64,000 nt of DNA from Aselliscus stoliczkanus (GCA_033961575.1 CM066737.1:47840771-47904770); one strand, 5' to 3'; counted from the stretch's first letter, positions 44,575-55,490 are shown. The notes: generated by a model not told the origin, from the letters alone. Made by a program: numbers and translations.

Positions 44575-45772
44575 AGATATAAAGGAAATACTGATGGTTG
44601 CTGGCTGGGAGGAAGTGGGGATGAGGGAGAGGGGGAAGGTTTTGGACAGCATAGGTGGGCGACTACAATGTTGCCACAGGGATATGGGGGCAGTTCTGGG
44701 AATGTAATTGATAATGTTGTGAAGAGACTATTATGTTAAGTGAAATAAGTCAGTCGGAGAAAGACAAGTACCATATGATCTCACTTAGATGTGGAATCTA
44801 AAAAAATTGAATGAATGATAAAAGTAAACAGATTCATAGATATAGAGGAAAAACTGAGGGTTGCTAGTTGGGAGGGGGGTGGGGATGAGGGAGAAGGGGA
44901 AGGGATTAGACAGCATAAATATGCAACTACAATATTGCCACAGGGATATGAAACACAGTTTGGGGAATATAATAATGTTGTAAAAATTTTGTGGCGTGTC
45001 AGATAGTTACATGTCTTATTAGGGAGACCACTTCATGGATGGAGTAGAGGCTTTATCACTGCACTGTACACCTGAAACTGATGTTGTATAATATTGTATG
45101 CCAACTGTAAACTGAATATATAGAGAGTCACGGGATGTGGAGTATACTGTGGAAGGGAATCAAAGGAATTGTAATAGATATGTATGATATGGTGGGGAGG
45201 AGTGGGGTGGAAAACTGGGGGAAGGAGGTTTTTCACTTTGGGGGGTAAAGAATATAACTATTGTATTGTGTTGTACACCTGAAACTAATTTTTAAAAAAT
45301 GAAATAAATTTAAAAAAATGGCAACAACCCCCCCAAAAAAATATATATATATAGGCAGGCCTAGAGGGTATTTTACTAAGTGAAATAAGTCAAACTGAGA
45401 ATGACATGTATCATATGATCTCACTTAGATGTGGAATCTTAAGAACAAAATAAACGAACAAAGAAAACAGCAACTCAATCATAGATATGGAGAACAACCT
45501 GATGGTTACTAGATGGCTGGGGATTTGGGTGGCTGGATGAGAAAGGTGAAGAGATTAGGAAGGACAAACTGGTAGTTACAAAAGAGTCACAAGGATATAA
45601 AGTGCAGAATGGACGATACAGTCAATAATATTGTGAAAACTATGTATAGTGTCAAATGGGTACTATATTTATCAAGGGGATCATTTCATACCTAATCACT
45701 ATGCTGACTGGTACATTTTTATGATTTTGATGTCTTTTTTTTTAAATTTCTTTAAGCATCAGTGTACTATTC

Positions 45773-45877
45773 TTTTTTTTTTTTTTTTTTAGGGCAGTGT
45801 CCTCATATGTGGCACTCGAACTGGGGTTGCTAGCGTTCCAAGCCAGCGCTCAACCACCATGCCACTCGGCCGGCCCT
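45773..45877 (-). mobile_element. tRNA-derived SINE, class A
   Basis: Poly(T), AGGGCAGTGTCCTCATATGT and CCATGCCACTCGGCCGGCCC. CACTGGC is deleted relative to other copies. A clear target duplication is not visible next to the tail. Confidence 0.85.
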
Positions 45878-45894
45878 TGATGTCCTTTTTTAAG

Positions 45895-46057
45895 CAATGT
45901 CCTCTTTACTGAAGTTCTAACTAAGTTCCTTGAGCATCCTTATAACCAGTGTTTTGAGCTCTGTATCTGTCAGGTTGCTTGCATCCATTCCATTTAGTTC
46001 TTTTTCTGGAATTTTCTCGTGTTCTTTCATTTGAGACATATTTCTTTGTTCCCTCAT
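45895..46057 (-). pseudogene. L1 ORF1 N-terminus of the block 2 host
   Basis: ATG at 46057 begins MREQRNMSQMKEHEKIPEKE, followed by NLTDTELKTLVIRMLKELS, the ORF1 N-terminal region. The rest of ORF1 continues at 41671 and below. Confidence 0.82.
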
Positions 46058-47126
46058 TTTGGCTGCTCCTCTGTGTTTGTTTCTATGTATTAGGTAGATC
46101 TGATATGTCTCCCAGTCTTTGCCAGGTGGAGTTATGCTGTAGGTGCCCTGTGAGACCCAGTAGCAGTCTGTCTGCTCACCTTTGCCAGCGGCTCCAGGAG
46201 TGCCCCTTGTATGGGTTGTGCATGCCCTCCTGTTATCGTTGATCCTTGATTGCTTTGGCATGTCAGTTAGTGGGATTCATCCACAGGCTGAGTGGTTTAG
46301 GGTTTAGCCATGTCCACAGCTCATGGTCTGCAGTGTGGAAGGCTTATCCCATGGAGCAGGATTCATCCTAGTGGGCTCTGGTGCCTGCTGAATCTGTCTC
46401 TGGCTTTGCATGAGTTAGGTGAGGCTGGATCCCAGGGAGTCATGGGGTGGATTGAGTGGAGTTCACCAGGCCAATGAAGAATCAGATGTAGCTATGTTAG
46501 GGAGGGCTCAATGTATGAAAGATGGCACCCACCTGCTGGCTGCAAAGGAGGAGGATTCTACACAGGGGAAATGGCTCCTATCCCTCCAATCCTCACCCTG
46601 AAGCCACAAAACTGAGTTTCTCCCTGTATTTCTCTGACAGCTCCCGAGTCACTGTCCCTCTGCTAGAACCCAGAGTGAATGCCTGGGAGCAACTGAATCT
46701 GTGCACGGGCCCTTTAGAGGACATCTGGGTTTGTCGCAGCCTTTTGTCCCATATGCATATCCAGAATCTCCATTACTTTTCACAGACAGATGTTGTGGGG
46801 GCTCCTCTACCCAGCACCAATACTCTGGGCTGGGGAATCTGGTGTGGGGCCTGGTTCCTCATTCCTCTGAGGGAGACCTCTATAGCTGATATATCCCTCC
46901 TGATACTCTACCACCACAAGCAAGTGTGGGGCTGCCTATTCTGCATCTCTGCCCCTGCTACCAGTCTCGATGTGCCTGCTTTATGTCCTTAGCTATAAAC
47001 TTCCTTTTAGCTAGATTTCAGATGGTTTTCTAGGTTGATTGCTTTATAATTTAGTTGTAATTTTAATGTAGTCATGGGAGGAGGCAAGTATATCATTTAT
47101 CTACTCTGCCATCTTTTATCACACTC
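46058..47126 (-). promoter_or_regulatory. L1 5' UTR of the block 2 host (older type)
   Basis: About 1.07 kb upstream of ORF1 with no coding content. Its first bases (minus strand) include AAAGATGGCAGAGTAG, a YY1-like motif at 47106-47117, also present at 63793-63802 in the partial L1 at the window end. Distinct from the GGGACTTCC-type 5' UTR of the rearranged L1s. Confidence 0.75.
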
Positions 47127-47147
47127 TATATATCAGGCTTTTTTGTT

Positions 47148-47285
47148 ACCCCTTGCTTTCAGACAAGAACTGAGTCTTAGTGGTGAAGTGATTTGTTCAA
47201 GGTAATGAAGCTTATAGGCGGTACAGTGTGATTTAAATCCAAGGAGTCTGAATTTGGGTGGTAACATTAAGCTACAGTGCATCTT
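47148..47285 (-). mobile_element. MIR, right half
   Basis: CTTTCAGACAAGAACTGAG, GTGAAGTGATTTGTTCAAGG and TGTGATTTAAATCCAAGGAG continue the antisense MIR broken at 33686. Confidence 0.82.
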
Positions 47286-48119
47286 CACCTTCTTGTTCTC
47301 TCTCTTTCTCTCTCTCTCTCATCTCAGAGATGCTTTTTTTTACAAGGTGTAATGTAATCAGTGTCTCAGGGCTGCTAGACTCATTTGCCATCTCTGTTCT
47401 TGTCTTTGACCCAGTACCCAGTAGAGTAGAGAAAATGGATGACAAATGCAGGGTCTGCATTGTTAGCTACAGAGCCAACAGAATGATCAGCCAAGTCCCT
47501 CCCAACCTCATCATCCCTGCCTAGCTACCCGCCCCTCCACGTTTGTGGAGAATAATTAAGCTTGAAAGCACTGGATAGTGTAAGCTAAAGCTGACTATGA
47601 TATTTAAAAAACAATCCAAAACATTCTTCTCTCTGGTCTGCTGCCCTGGATTAAGAATTGCATTTACTTGTTTTGTTCTGCTTTTTGTGTGCCTGTGATC
47701 TCTAATGTGTCTTTGTGCTTCAAAAATGAATGTGTTCCTCTTTAAGTGGTAGAAGACACTTTAAACATAGCAGGTGTAGATGGAGGAAAAGACACCCAAA
47801 CTGTACAGAAACTGAATCAAGATAAACAACCTAATGACTTAACTCTTTCTTCAGCTGTTCACTGCCTCCCATTATCCAAGAGAACATTTGCTTAGTTCCC
47901 CTAATGCAGTCCATTTGTCTTTTACTTGTCTTTGCAAATGGACACTTGGTAACTTTAGTACCGCTCTCTCCAACACAGCTGTGTGAGTGTGCACACCCCT
48001 ATAGTGCTAAAAAATTGTCATGGAGATTGAAGGTAAAAAAAGAATAATATAATAATTACCCATCACAACTGTCTTTTAAGGGGTACTAAATGAAGAGAAT
48101 TGTGCCCCTTCCCCTAACA
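47286..48119. other. Unique DNA with a short CT tract
   Basis: A (CT)-rich tract at about 47296-47322, otherwise unrecognised. No exon-like frame. Confidence 0.5.
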
Positions 48120-48300
48120 ACAGTGGTTTGCAAAATGTGGCCCCTGAACAAGAAGCATCCACATTACCTAGGAATTTTCTAGACATCCAGATTCTCAGGC
48201 CCCAATCCAAGGCGACTGAATCAGAATCTTAGGCAGTGAGGCCACAAATTTGTGCGATTCAGGTGATTCTGATGCATGCTAATATTTTAAAACCACTATT
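48120..48300 (+). mobile_element. MER5-type hAT element
   Basis: CAGTGGTTTGCAAAATGTGG, CAGATTCTCAGGCCCCAATC, GAATCAGAATCTTAG and CAGGTGATTCTGATGCATGC, in MER5 order. Confidence 0.75.
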
Positions 48301-48384
48301 TACCAAATCTCTTCTAAAGTAAAGCCCATAGTTAGAGAAACCCTGCTTAAAAAGGCAAGAAGGCAGCATAAAGAGAAAAGTGGC

Positions 48385-48575
48385 TTTGGTTTTAACAGTA
48401 GTTCTCAATCTCGGATGCAGATAAGAATCATCTGGAAAGCTCTAAAAATACTGATGCCTGGGCCCTACACCCAGAGGTTTGGACTCGTGATCTGATTTGA
48501 AGACTAGGCATTAAACATTTTTAAAAGCTACCCAGATGATTCTAAACTGCAACCAGTGGTGAGAACCACCATTTT
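48385..48575 (+). mobile_element. MER5A-type hAT element
   Basis: CAGTAGTTCTCAATCTCGGA, AAAATACTGATGCCTGGGCC, CCCAGATGATTCTAA and GTGAGAACCAC give both inverted ends and the MER5A centre. Confidence 0.85.
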
Positions 48576-49200
48576 CAGAAAATAAGGTAGGATGTCATCT
48601 GGATGACTTTCCCTTTTCTGTTATCACCTGATAAATGCCTGGGTTTGAGACAGGAGCTTATCAGAATGGCTCATTAGTGTTAGGAAGGCATTACCCATTT
48701 GAGAAGAGGAAGGCAAGAGAGCTAACGCATACTGAGTGCCAAGCATGTGTGTCAAACATGACACTAGGCACTAGGCCCACACAGCACACAGCAGGTAGAT
48801 TTCCCGGAGCATCACTGAGGAGCATCCAAGGGGAGGAATTAGGATAAAGAGATGATTAGTTCATAGAACCAGACAAAGAAGGTACTCATCATAATCATTC
48901 AAGGAATAAAATAACAAAAGAAGTGGGAGGAGCCACGTGTATATTTGGAATGGCTTAGGTACATCCCAGTTTAGATGCAGGAGGCTAGATAAATGACCTA
49001 ATATTTCCTCCAATTTTCTTCTAGAATACTATGAAAAAGCATAAGGGTAGGTATGATTTAGAAGCTATTTCTGCATATTCAAAATAATGGAGGAAACCCT
49101 GGTACTACCTCCAAAACAATTCTCACCTAAAATTTTGCGATGATTGAAGCAACCTTTGCGAGGAGTGAGGTCAAGTATTATCATACCCATTTTGTAAACT
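48576..49200. other. Unique DNA, possible MIR edge
   Basis: Nothing recognised except a short MIR-like stretch (ATCATACCCATTTTGTAAAC) at 49178-49200 next to the MER5A. Confidence 0.45.
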
Positions 49201-49204
49201 AGAA

Positions 49205-49372
49205 CAGTGATCCTCAATGTGTGATCCCTGGAATTTGTTAGAGATGCATGTTTTCAGACCCCACTCCAGTCCTAGTGAATCAGAAACTCTGGGAGCATGG
49301 CCCTGCAATCTGTGTTTTAACAATTCCTCCAGGTAACCCTGACGCACTCTCAAGTTTGAGAATCACAGATGT
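49205..49372 (+). mobile_element. MER5A-type hAT element
   Basis: CAGTGATCCTCAATGTGTGA, GACCCCACTCCAGTCCTAGT, GAATCAGAAACTCTGGGAG and GTTTGAGAATCAC, in MER5A order. Confidence 0.82.
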
Positions 49373-49685
49373 AATGAGCTCATTCAAAGGAGTCATCAAT
49401 TTTTCCTTTTTTCACATCACTCATCAACGATCCTGCCTATCAAGCCTCCATCACACCTCCTTAGTTCTGGACTGGAAACTGTTGCTAAAGGTGCAGCACT
49501 TAGGACTGGCAATGTGGCTGGGAGGAAATGCAAATGAGTGCTCTACAGTGGGCATCCAAACTCTGACACATGCTTGTAGTGTGACCCTAGGAAGGTCACC
49601 TAACATCTCTGACTCAAAATATGGCACAAAATAGGTGCTCAGTAAGTATTTATCTGAGTACCTATAATCCAAGGATAACAGTGCT
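49373..49685. other. Unique DNA, nothing recognised
   Basis: Short overlapping frames only; no repeat family recognised. Confidence 0.45.
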
Positions 49686-49880
49686 GAAGGATGCATGGTA
49701 TAGTGAAGGGAGTAGGAATGAGACATATTTGAGATCAGGTCCTAGCTCTGCCTTTAAACTAGCCTTTTGCCCTGGAGCAAAGCACTTCCCACTTCAGTCT
49801 CAGTTTTTCAACTATAAAATGGAGACAGATTCTCATTATAAGATCTCCAAGGACTCTGTTGACATCAAAATTGTTTTGCA
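49686..49880 (+). mobile_element. MIR SINE
   Basis: GATCAGGTCCTAGCTCTGCC, CTGGAGCAAAGCACTTCCC, CAGTCTCAGTTTTTCAACTA and TAAAATGGAGACAG, in MIR order. Confidence 0.8.
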
Positions 49881-50365
49881 TAAAGATCTATATTGCAATA
49901 CTGAGTTTAGTGACTCAGAAAGTTTCTATGAAGATAGAACCATATAAACATAAAATATCCTGTAGCCTCTGAATATGTTCTGTGAACATGATCAATTTCC
50001 AGCACCAGGTAAATAACTATCACTACTACTATGGGAGGTGGGTTAATCATTAATGTGTGGCAAGCCACCGCCTGCAACCACCTGATTAAACACAGTACCA
50101 GCCCTTTTAATACAGTTTTCCATTGTCTGGGTAGTACACAGCAGTCTCTCTTTGTGGTTGGAAGCTGTTTGAAGTAGCTGGGAAATATGCACAAATGACT
50201 GGGGCAAGCTTCTTGAGCTCATTAGGGTTGTAGGGCTGGGTGAACCCCTCAATTGCCTTTAATCATTAGAAGGTGAAAAATACAGGAAAGGGTCAAGGAA
50301 AACACTCAACACAGATCATCAGGAACAAATATAAATAGTGAAAAGAAAAGAGCACAATGAAATGA
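49881..50365. other. Unique DNA, nothing recognised
   Basis: No repeat family, RNA gene or exon recognised. Confidence 0.45.
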
Positions 50366-50590
50366 GGCCAGACCTGGTGCAAATCCCTGCTCCCCAGTAG
50401 AGGTGTGAACTTAGACATATCATTTAACATGTCTGAGCCACAGACTCATCTGTGAAATGAAAATACCACCATCTGCCTCATAAGGATTGTTCTGAGGATT
50501 AAATAAGAGCATGGACTATGTAAAGATCCCAGTACAAAACCCAGCACAATCTGAAATGATCAATCAATGAGGGAGGATATTATTATCCTG
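50366..50590 (+). mobile_element. MIR SINE
   Basis: CCAGACCTGGTGCAAATCCC, GTGTGAACTTAGACATATCA, CCACAGACTCATCTGTGAAA and TGTTCTGAGGATTAAATAAG, in MIR order. Confidence 0.85.
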
Positions 50591-51802
50591 AATTATCTTT
50601 GCATGTGAAAGCAAAAGGAATTGTGAGGTCCTGCAACCTAATTGAACAAACAATAGTCTTGATGAATACCTGCTACCCAGCTCTGTGAAGGGTACTGTGA
50701 AGCATAGGTGAAAAATGGCAGGCAAAATCAAACCAAATTGCAACATTTTACCATTTTACTGAGAAACTCACCAATATATGTTTCAACCTAATATATGAGT
50801 CTGCCTCATTTCATGTAAATTCTTATCCTGTCACAAAATAATTGATGCACAAGAAAACAATAGCAATCCCCAAATATTTAACCAAGTGCTAACTTGGATA
50901 TGATGCAAAATGTGCAATTCAGGGAGGCAGAGTTGGTGGCCCTAGAGGCAGCCAATCAGCTCTCCTTTGGGCCGTGTGACCTACTGAGATCCCCACACTT
51001 TCTTTTTCAAACTATCTTATTTTCAGCCACACATCACACTCCATTCCCTTCCTTCCCACCAGCTCATGGATATGAGGATAGTAGAAGACTCAACCCCCAC
51101 TGGAGAAAGCCTCCACTAGCAGGCTGAAGTCCAGGATGAGGATCTCCCATGTTCCAGGCAAAGGAGCTCAGCACAACCAAAGTGAGTTTGAAGTGGGTAA
51201 CAGCCTTTGCTCCTTGAGATTCCATGAGACTGTCCAGCGGGAACAAGCTGTTTCATAGAGCTCATCTCTGCTGAGAAGAGACAGCAGCAGCAGATGACTC
51301 TTTCCAAGCCATAGTCCTTATGATGCCTGTAACCTTTTCATTATAAAAATATATGTGTGTCCCCCAGAGTCCTGTCACTTTCACCTTTATTAAGTGACTG
51401 CTGTGTTTCACACCCACAGGATCAGATATGTTTCGACTTGTTCAGGCACAGGCAGTTTAGGTCCCTTGGTCCTGAATGCAACAAAATCAGCCAAGGGGAT
51501 TAAGGCCCACTAAATCTAAATAGAAATTGGGGTGCTTTCTCATGTGGAGGTTTCCCAAAGGGAGCCACATGCCAGCTGATGATAGAATCAGACTCATCCT
51601 TTTCCCCACACAGCATCCTTAGATGTAGCCTTTTATCCTTGCCAAATTTGGGAGTGGGGGGGCGGTATGTCCCTGCTGTAGAGGATTAATACCACTCCAT
51701 TTTCAGCCTGTACACTCCTCAATGTCTCCCCTGAGGGAAGTGGGCAGCTGTCTTGCTGGCCCTCTCCCAGGCAGGAAGGTTGACTCCCAGACATCTTTGG
51801 TT
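50591..51802. other. Unique DNA, nothing recognised
   Basis: No repeat family, RNA gene or exon-like frame supported in this 1.2 kb. Confidence 0.5.
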
Positions 51803-52040
51803 CAACACTTATATCATATTTATGTTATGCTCACCATATACCAGGTGCTGTTCTAGGCACTATACATATAGTAACTCATCTATTATTCCCATAACAACCC
51901 TGTGCAGTATGTATAGCTATCAAGCCCATGTTACAGATGAGGAACCTTAGGCACAGAATGACAAAGTAATTTGCGCAAGATCACAGAGCTGGGAAGTGAG
52001 AGGGCTGTGATTTGACCAGACAGTATGGCTCCAGTCTATT
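51803..52040 (-). mobile_element. MIR SINE
   Basis: CATATACCAGGTGCTGTTCT, CCATGTTACAGATGAGGAAC, GATCACAGAGCTGGGAAGTG and GTATGGCTCCAGTCTATTCT make a long, well-preserved antisense MIR. Confidence 0.88.
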
Positions 52041-52968
52041 CTTCAAACTACTATAATATCCTGTCCTTTAAGTAAGACCTTTCTAAGGGACAGAGGGGAC
52101 CAATACAGGCATGTGTGCCAGGCTTTGGATTGGGGGGCAGTAAAGACCTCTGCTCTAAAATGACTCCCCTTGCCTTCCTGAGGCAGAATCCACATTCTAC
52201 TTCCTCTTCTGAGGCATCCAAGGCCCTTCCTGAATTGTGAATGAAACTTGGCAGTGGTAATGCAGTCATCATTGGTCATTAACACTCAGGCTCAAAGCAA
52301 GTTATTATATTCAAAGCTGAGCAGAGTACTGAGAGTTTGGCTCCCTGAATAGGCAAGCTGTAAAGATGAAGAAGGGAGTTTAGGAAATATCTGTGGCTGG
52401 CAGTTGTCCAGGAGAGACAGGCCTGAGCATGACGACCATGTTGAAGATTCCTAAGAAGCCAGGCATTTCATGAAAATACTGGTACCTGGGGGGCAAGGCC
52501 CCACAAGGAAAAATAAAACTGCTGAAGACAGACATTACCTTCTCCCTGGTAACGCCCCCCTCCCAATCTGACTTCTTAAACTAGCCCCAAGTCAAAACTG
52601 GTGGGTGCCAGCAAAGTCCTCCTCTGCAATAGCAGAGGTTCCCAGGTAAATGAACAGGCCCCTGGTGACTTGGTGTCCAATCTCAAGTTGCCCCCTGAAT
52701 GGTTGTGACATTACTCAGTGAAGTCTGCCCCCACCTCACCCACACTGTAGTGGCATTTGAGCATTTAAAAGAACAAGGCAACAGCAGAGCATCCAGATCA
52801 GAAGGCACAAGAAAGCCTTATAATGGTCTGAATAAGCCAGGGTTATTGCTTGTGGCAGGGACAGGCAGATCCCCCTAGGATAGCTTACAACCCAGACTTT
52901 GAGCGTGTGGTGGCTACACAGCCCACACACCCGAAAAACTCAGCTTGTATCAGTATGATTAAGATTAT
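52041..52968. other. Unique DNA, nothing recognised
   Basis: No repeat family, RNA gene or exon recognised. Confidence 0.5.
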
Positions 52969-53068
52969 GGGGCCGGCCGAGTGGCGCGGTGGTTAGGCGC
53001 TGGCTTGGGAGGCCAGCGGCCCCGGTTCGGGTCCCACATGTGAGGGCCAGTGACACTGCCCTCAAAAA
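52969..53068 (+). mobile_element. tRNA-derived SINE, class A (near consensus)
   Basis: Very well-preserved head: GGGGCCGGCCGAGTGGCGCG, A box TGGCGCGGTGG, B box GGTTCGGGTCC (53024-53034), then GGGCCAGTGACACTGCCCTC and A7. It retains many CpGs, suggesting a young copy. Flanks GATTATG and ATTATGA hint at the duplication. Confidence 0.92.
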
Positions 53069-53089
53069 AATATATATTATGATGAATCT

Positions 53090-53395
53090 TCCAGTTATCA
53101 AATATTTAATGTGTACCAGACACTGTTATAAGTGTTGTACATGTATTAACTCATTTAATCTTCATAGTAATTTTATTAAGTTGTTATTATTATTTTAAAA
53201 AACCTGGGCCGGCCGAGTGGCATGGTGGTTAAGTGCAGGCGTGGGAAGCCAGCAGCCCCGGTTCAGGTCCCACATATGAGGGCCAGTGACACTGCCCTCA
53301 AAAAAAATAAAAAAAAAAAATAAAACAAAGAACCCTGAGGCCTAGGAAGTTATGTACCTGGGTAAATGTCACACAGCCTGTAAGGGGAAAACAGG
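53090..53395 (-). mobile_element. MIR SINE split by a class A SINE
   Basis: Left part AATGTGTACCAGACACTGTT and GTATTAACTCATTTAATCTT. Right part CCTGAGGCCTAGGAAGTTAT and GTCACACAGCCTGTAAGG. The two are consecutive MIR segments interrupted at 53206-53322. Confidence 0.85.
53206..53322 (+). mobile_element. tRNA-derived SINE, class A
   Basis: GGGCCGGCCGAGTGGCATGG, B box GGTTCAGGTCCC, GGGCCAGTGACACTGCCCTC, then an A-rich tail with T interruptions. Inserted in the MIR between AAAAAACCTG and AAGAACCCTG. Confidence 0.92.
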
Positions 53396-54372
53396 GGACT
53401 TTTTTCTGCTGTTTGCAAAGCCACTGTCTCTGTTTCTAAGATACAGTGAGGTCCATGGAAAAGGAGGTGACTTCTGCATGAGGATCTATCAATATTTTAT
53501 CTCATTTGTAATTACAAAGGATTCTGAAATCTGTGGCAGTCCAAGGACCTAGCAGTTGGGGATCAGGGAGGAGTTGTGCCAATGTCCTCATATCATCTAC
53601 CAAGGCACCCATCTCCTCACATATGTCCAACCCAGGCCTTCCTCACCAGGGTAACTAATATATGAGCATGTGTTTAGTGGGTTTCACCTTGGATGGAGTG
53701 GAAGGCCTACTTTCCAAAGAAATAGGGTGCCATTTGGAGTAGAGCTGGACAATTCATGAGACAGAAGACAAGCAGGGAATAAATAGTAGAACATGGAATG
53801 GCGATTTGGTGAAATTCCTCACCCCTTAGAACCATCTATGACTCGGATGGTTAGGCCATGATGAGTGGCCTCCTCCATTTTGATTCTTTATATGGAGCTG
53901 TCCTCGCATTGATGGACAAGCAGACCTGCCATGCTGCACCAAAATTGAGACCTTTCTGACTCCTGTGGGTTCAGACTGTCCCTTTGTCAGAGTGTCAGAG
54001 TGACCTGGTTGAAGAGCAAGGCTACCTGCTGTGGAACCATTCAAAGGCTCCCATCTTGCACAAGTATCACAGAATGCCTCTGTGTCCTAAGGGAAAGATT
54101 AGGGGGAATCAGGCCAAGGAAGTGCTGAGAATATATGGAAGCTGTATTTCAAGATAAGGTATCTGTTACACTGCCTGACCCCCTTGTACCTGGAATAACC
54201 TTCAGGATCCTCACATACTCTTAGGCATGGAAGGAGGAAGAAGTTATTGCTGTGTGTTCTCTAACTCCCACATGTAAGGAACTCCCTTTCTACTCCAAAG
54301 AAAACAGATTGGAGGAGAGTTTACTTTGCCTGCCTCTAGCTCCCAGATACAAACTTACATAAATCAATTATC

Positions 54373-54374
<2 letters not shown>
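53396..54374. other. Unique DNA, nothing recognised
   Basis: No repeat family, RNA gene or exon recognised. Confidence 0.5.
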
Positions 54375-54425
<51 letters not shown>

Positions 54426-54470
54426 TCTCTCCCTCTCTCCCTCTCTCCCTCCCGCTCACTCTCACTCTCT
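54375..54470. repeat. (CT)n microsatellite
   Basis: A pure CT run to 54422 followed by CTCC/CTCA variants. Confidence 0.97.
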
Positions 54471-55029
54471 CAGCAAAACATAGCTTCATGGCTAAGCAAG
54501 AGACCAAGTCACTTACAGGACATTCATACTCATCTAAACACCAAACATGTAGGTGGAACTACATAGGTTTCCAAAGCAAAATTTCTCTTTCAATTTAGCT
54601 CCCCTTCCTTATCCTTCCATTCAGTCATCCAGACTTCATCTCAGAGTTGTCACTTAATATGGGAAGTGAAAGATAACATTCATGAAATCTGGTTAATTCT
54701 ACTTTGCCAGTGAAACTTGCATCCATCCTTATCTTTCTAGCCCCATCATTACCCCAGCACCCAACCTTGTCCATATCCCTCTCCTACCACTCAATAGATT
54801 CTTGGCTGTCTTCCTGTCTCCAGGGCTGGCTTCATGGACATGCTATTTGTGCAGTCTCACAGGGACTCACACTTGGTTAAAACTCTGCTGTTACCTTCTT
54901 GAAAGTCTTAATTTTTGAGGAATGGATCCTGCATTTTAGTTTTGCAATGGGCCCCGCAAATTATATAGTCAGTCCTTCCTCTCTTTCCCCAACTGGACCC
55001 ATCTTACACATAACAGTTTTTGCCAGAAC
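54471..55029. other. Unique DNA, nothing recognised
   Basis: No confident repeat call. Parts of 54720-54810 have an L2-like composition, but the match is too weak to assign. Confidence 0.4.
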
Positions 55030-55200
55030 TTGTTTGTTAATGCCGGTAATAATGTCCTGAGGTTTCTAATGGCTACCCAGTGCTTCTAGAATCAAACCCA
55101 AACTCCTCAGGCTGGCCTTTCATTACCTGGCTTCTATCTAATATTCCATACATATCATACAAGTTCCAACCATCCCAGAATTTGGGGTGGTTTTACCATT
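55030..55200 (+). mobile_element. L2 fragment
   Basis: GGCTACCCAGTGCTTCTAGA, ATCAAACCCAAACTCCTCAG and GCTGGCCTTTCATTACCTGG resemble an internal L2 stretch. Confidence 0.6.
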
Positions 55201-55211
55201 AACTAACTGCA

Positions 55212-55490
55212 GCAGAATGGTTGATAGTTCACATTTTGGAGTCAGGCAGATTTGCGTTGGGTCCCGGTTCTACATTTACTGGCTGTGTGACTGTAGGCAA
55301 ATTCTTAAAACTCTCTGAACCTCAGTTTCCTCATCGGAGGAAAGGTCATGCCAACAGTGTTTCTCTCAATAGGGTGGTGTAAGAATTAAAAAAGATAATA
55401 AAAACAGACAATAGAAATCTCTAAGCACAGTGCCTGGCCCCTAGGAAATGCTCAATAAATATTACCTACTTATATTATTGTTTGTTGTTG
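55212..55490 (+). mobile_element. MIR SINE
   Basis: TTTGGAGTCAGGCAGATTTG, GGCTGTGTGACTGTAGGCAA, CCTCAGTTTCCTCATCGG, CACAGTGCCTGGCCCCTAGG and GCTCAATAAATATT: nearly full length. Confidence 0.9.

Larger units (their letters stand above)
42053..45337 (+). mobile_element. Rearranged non-autonomous L1, copy 2
   Basis: A 3.3 kb sense element. 5' UTR 42055-43070, ORF1 43071-43984, an ORF2 stub 43990-44574, then the junction at 44574/44575 (TCAAGC joined to AGATATAAAGG) into a 3' UTR segment (44575 to about 44725), a second junction at about 44721-44732 into the ORF2 C-terminal end (TTATGTTAAGTGAAATAAGT), then a full 3' UTR ending about 45337. The two G-rich blocks (GGGAGGAAGTGGGGATGAGG at 44607; GGGAGGGGGGTGGGGATGAG at 44870) mark the duplicated 3' module. 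Both junctions match copy 1. The ends lie in A/T-rich repeats, so the target duplication (about GAAAAAATA) is imprecise. Confidence 0.88.
41672..45727 (-). mobile_element. Twin-primed L1 insertion, interrupted by a rearranged L1
   Basis: Inserted in the host ORF1. The left part (41672-41878) is antisense 3' UTR (ATATCAGGTGTATAAAACAA). The right part (41879-42045 and 45357-45727) is the upstream stretch in sense orientation, from ATGCACCCCTATGTTCACTG through the ORF2 end (GTGAAATAAGTCAAACTGAG) into the 3' UTR. The element at about 42053-45337 splits this right part between ATTTGTGAAAAAATA and GGCCTAGAGGGTAT. Confidence 0.82.
33687..47126 (-). mobile_element. Nearly full-length antisense L1 enlarged to 13.4 kb by insertions
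   Basis: The host element of block 2. Its 5' end is at about 47126 and its 3' end at left. Order in its own sense: 5' UTR (about 47126-46058), ORF1 start (46057) to about 45895 and again 41671 to about 40530, ORF2 (about 40470 to 34110), 3' UTR (34108-33816), then a non-L1 stretch (33815-33687). Removing six later insertions (about 7.1 kb) leaves roughly 6.2 kb of L1, the normal full length. Flanked by a diverged 21 bp target duplication inside a MIR. Both ORFs are heavily broken. Confidence 0.88.

Noticed and set aside
45728..45890. TTGATGTC on both sides of the SINE at 45773 as its target duplication
   Set aside because: The left copy is about 45 bases from the poly(T) and the right copy is in low-complexity L1 sequence; the match may be coincidental.
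52969..53068. Functional tRNA gene
   Set aside because: A and B boxes are present, but the sequence repeats across the window with poly(A) tails and target duplications, so these are SINE heads.
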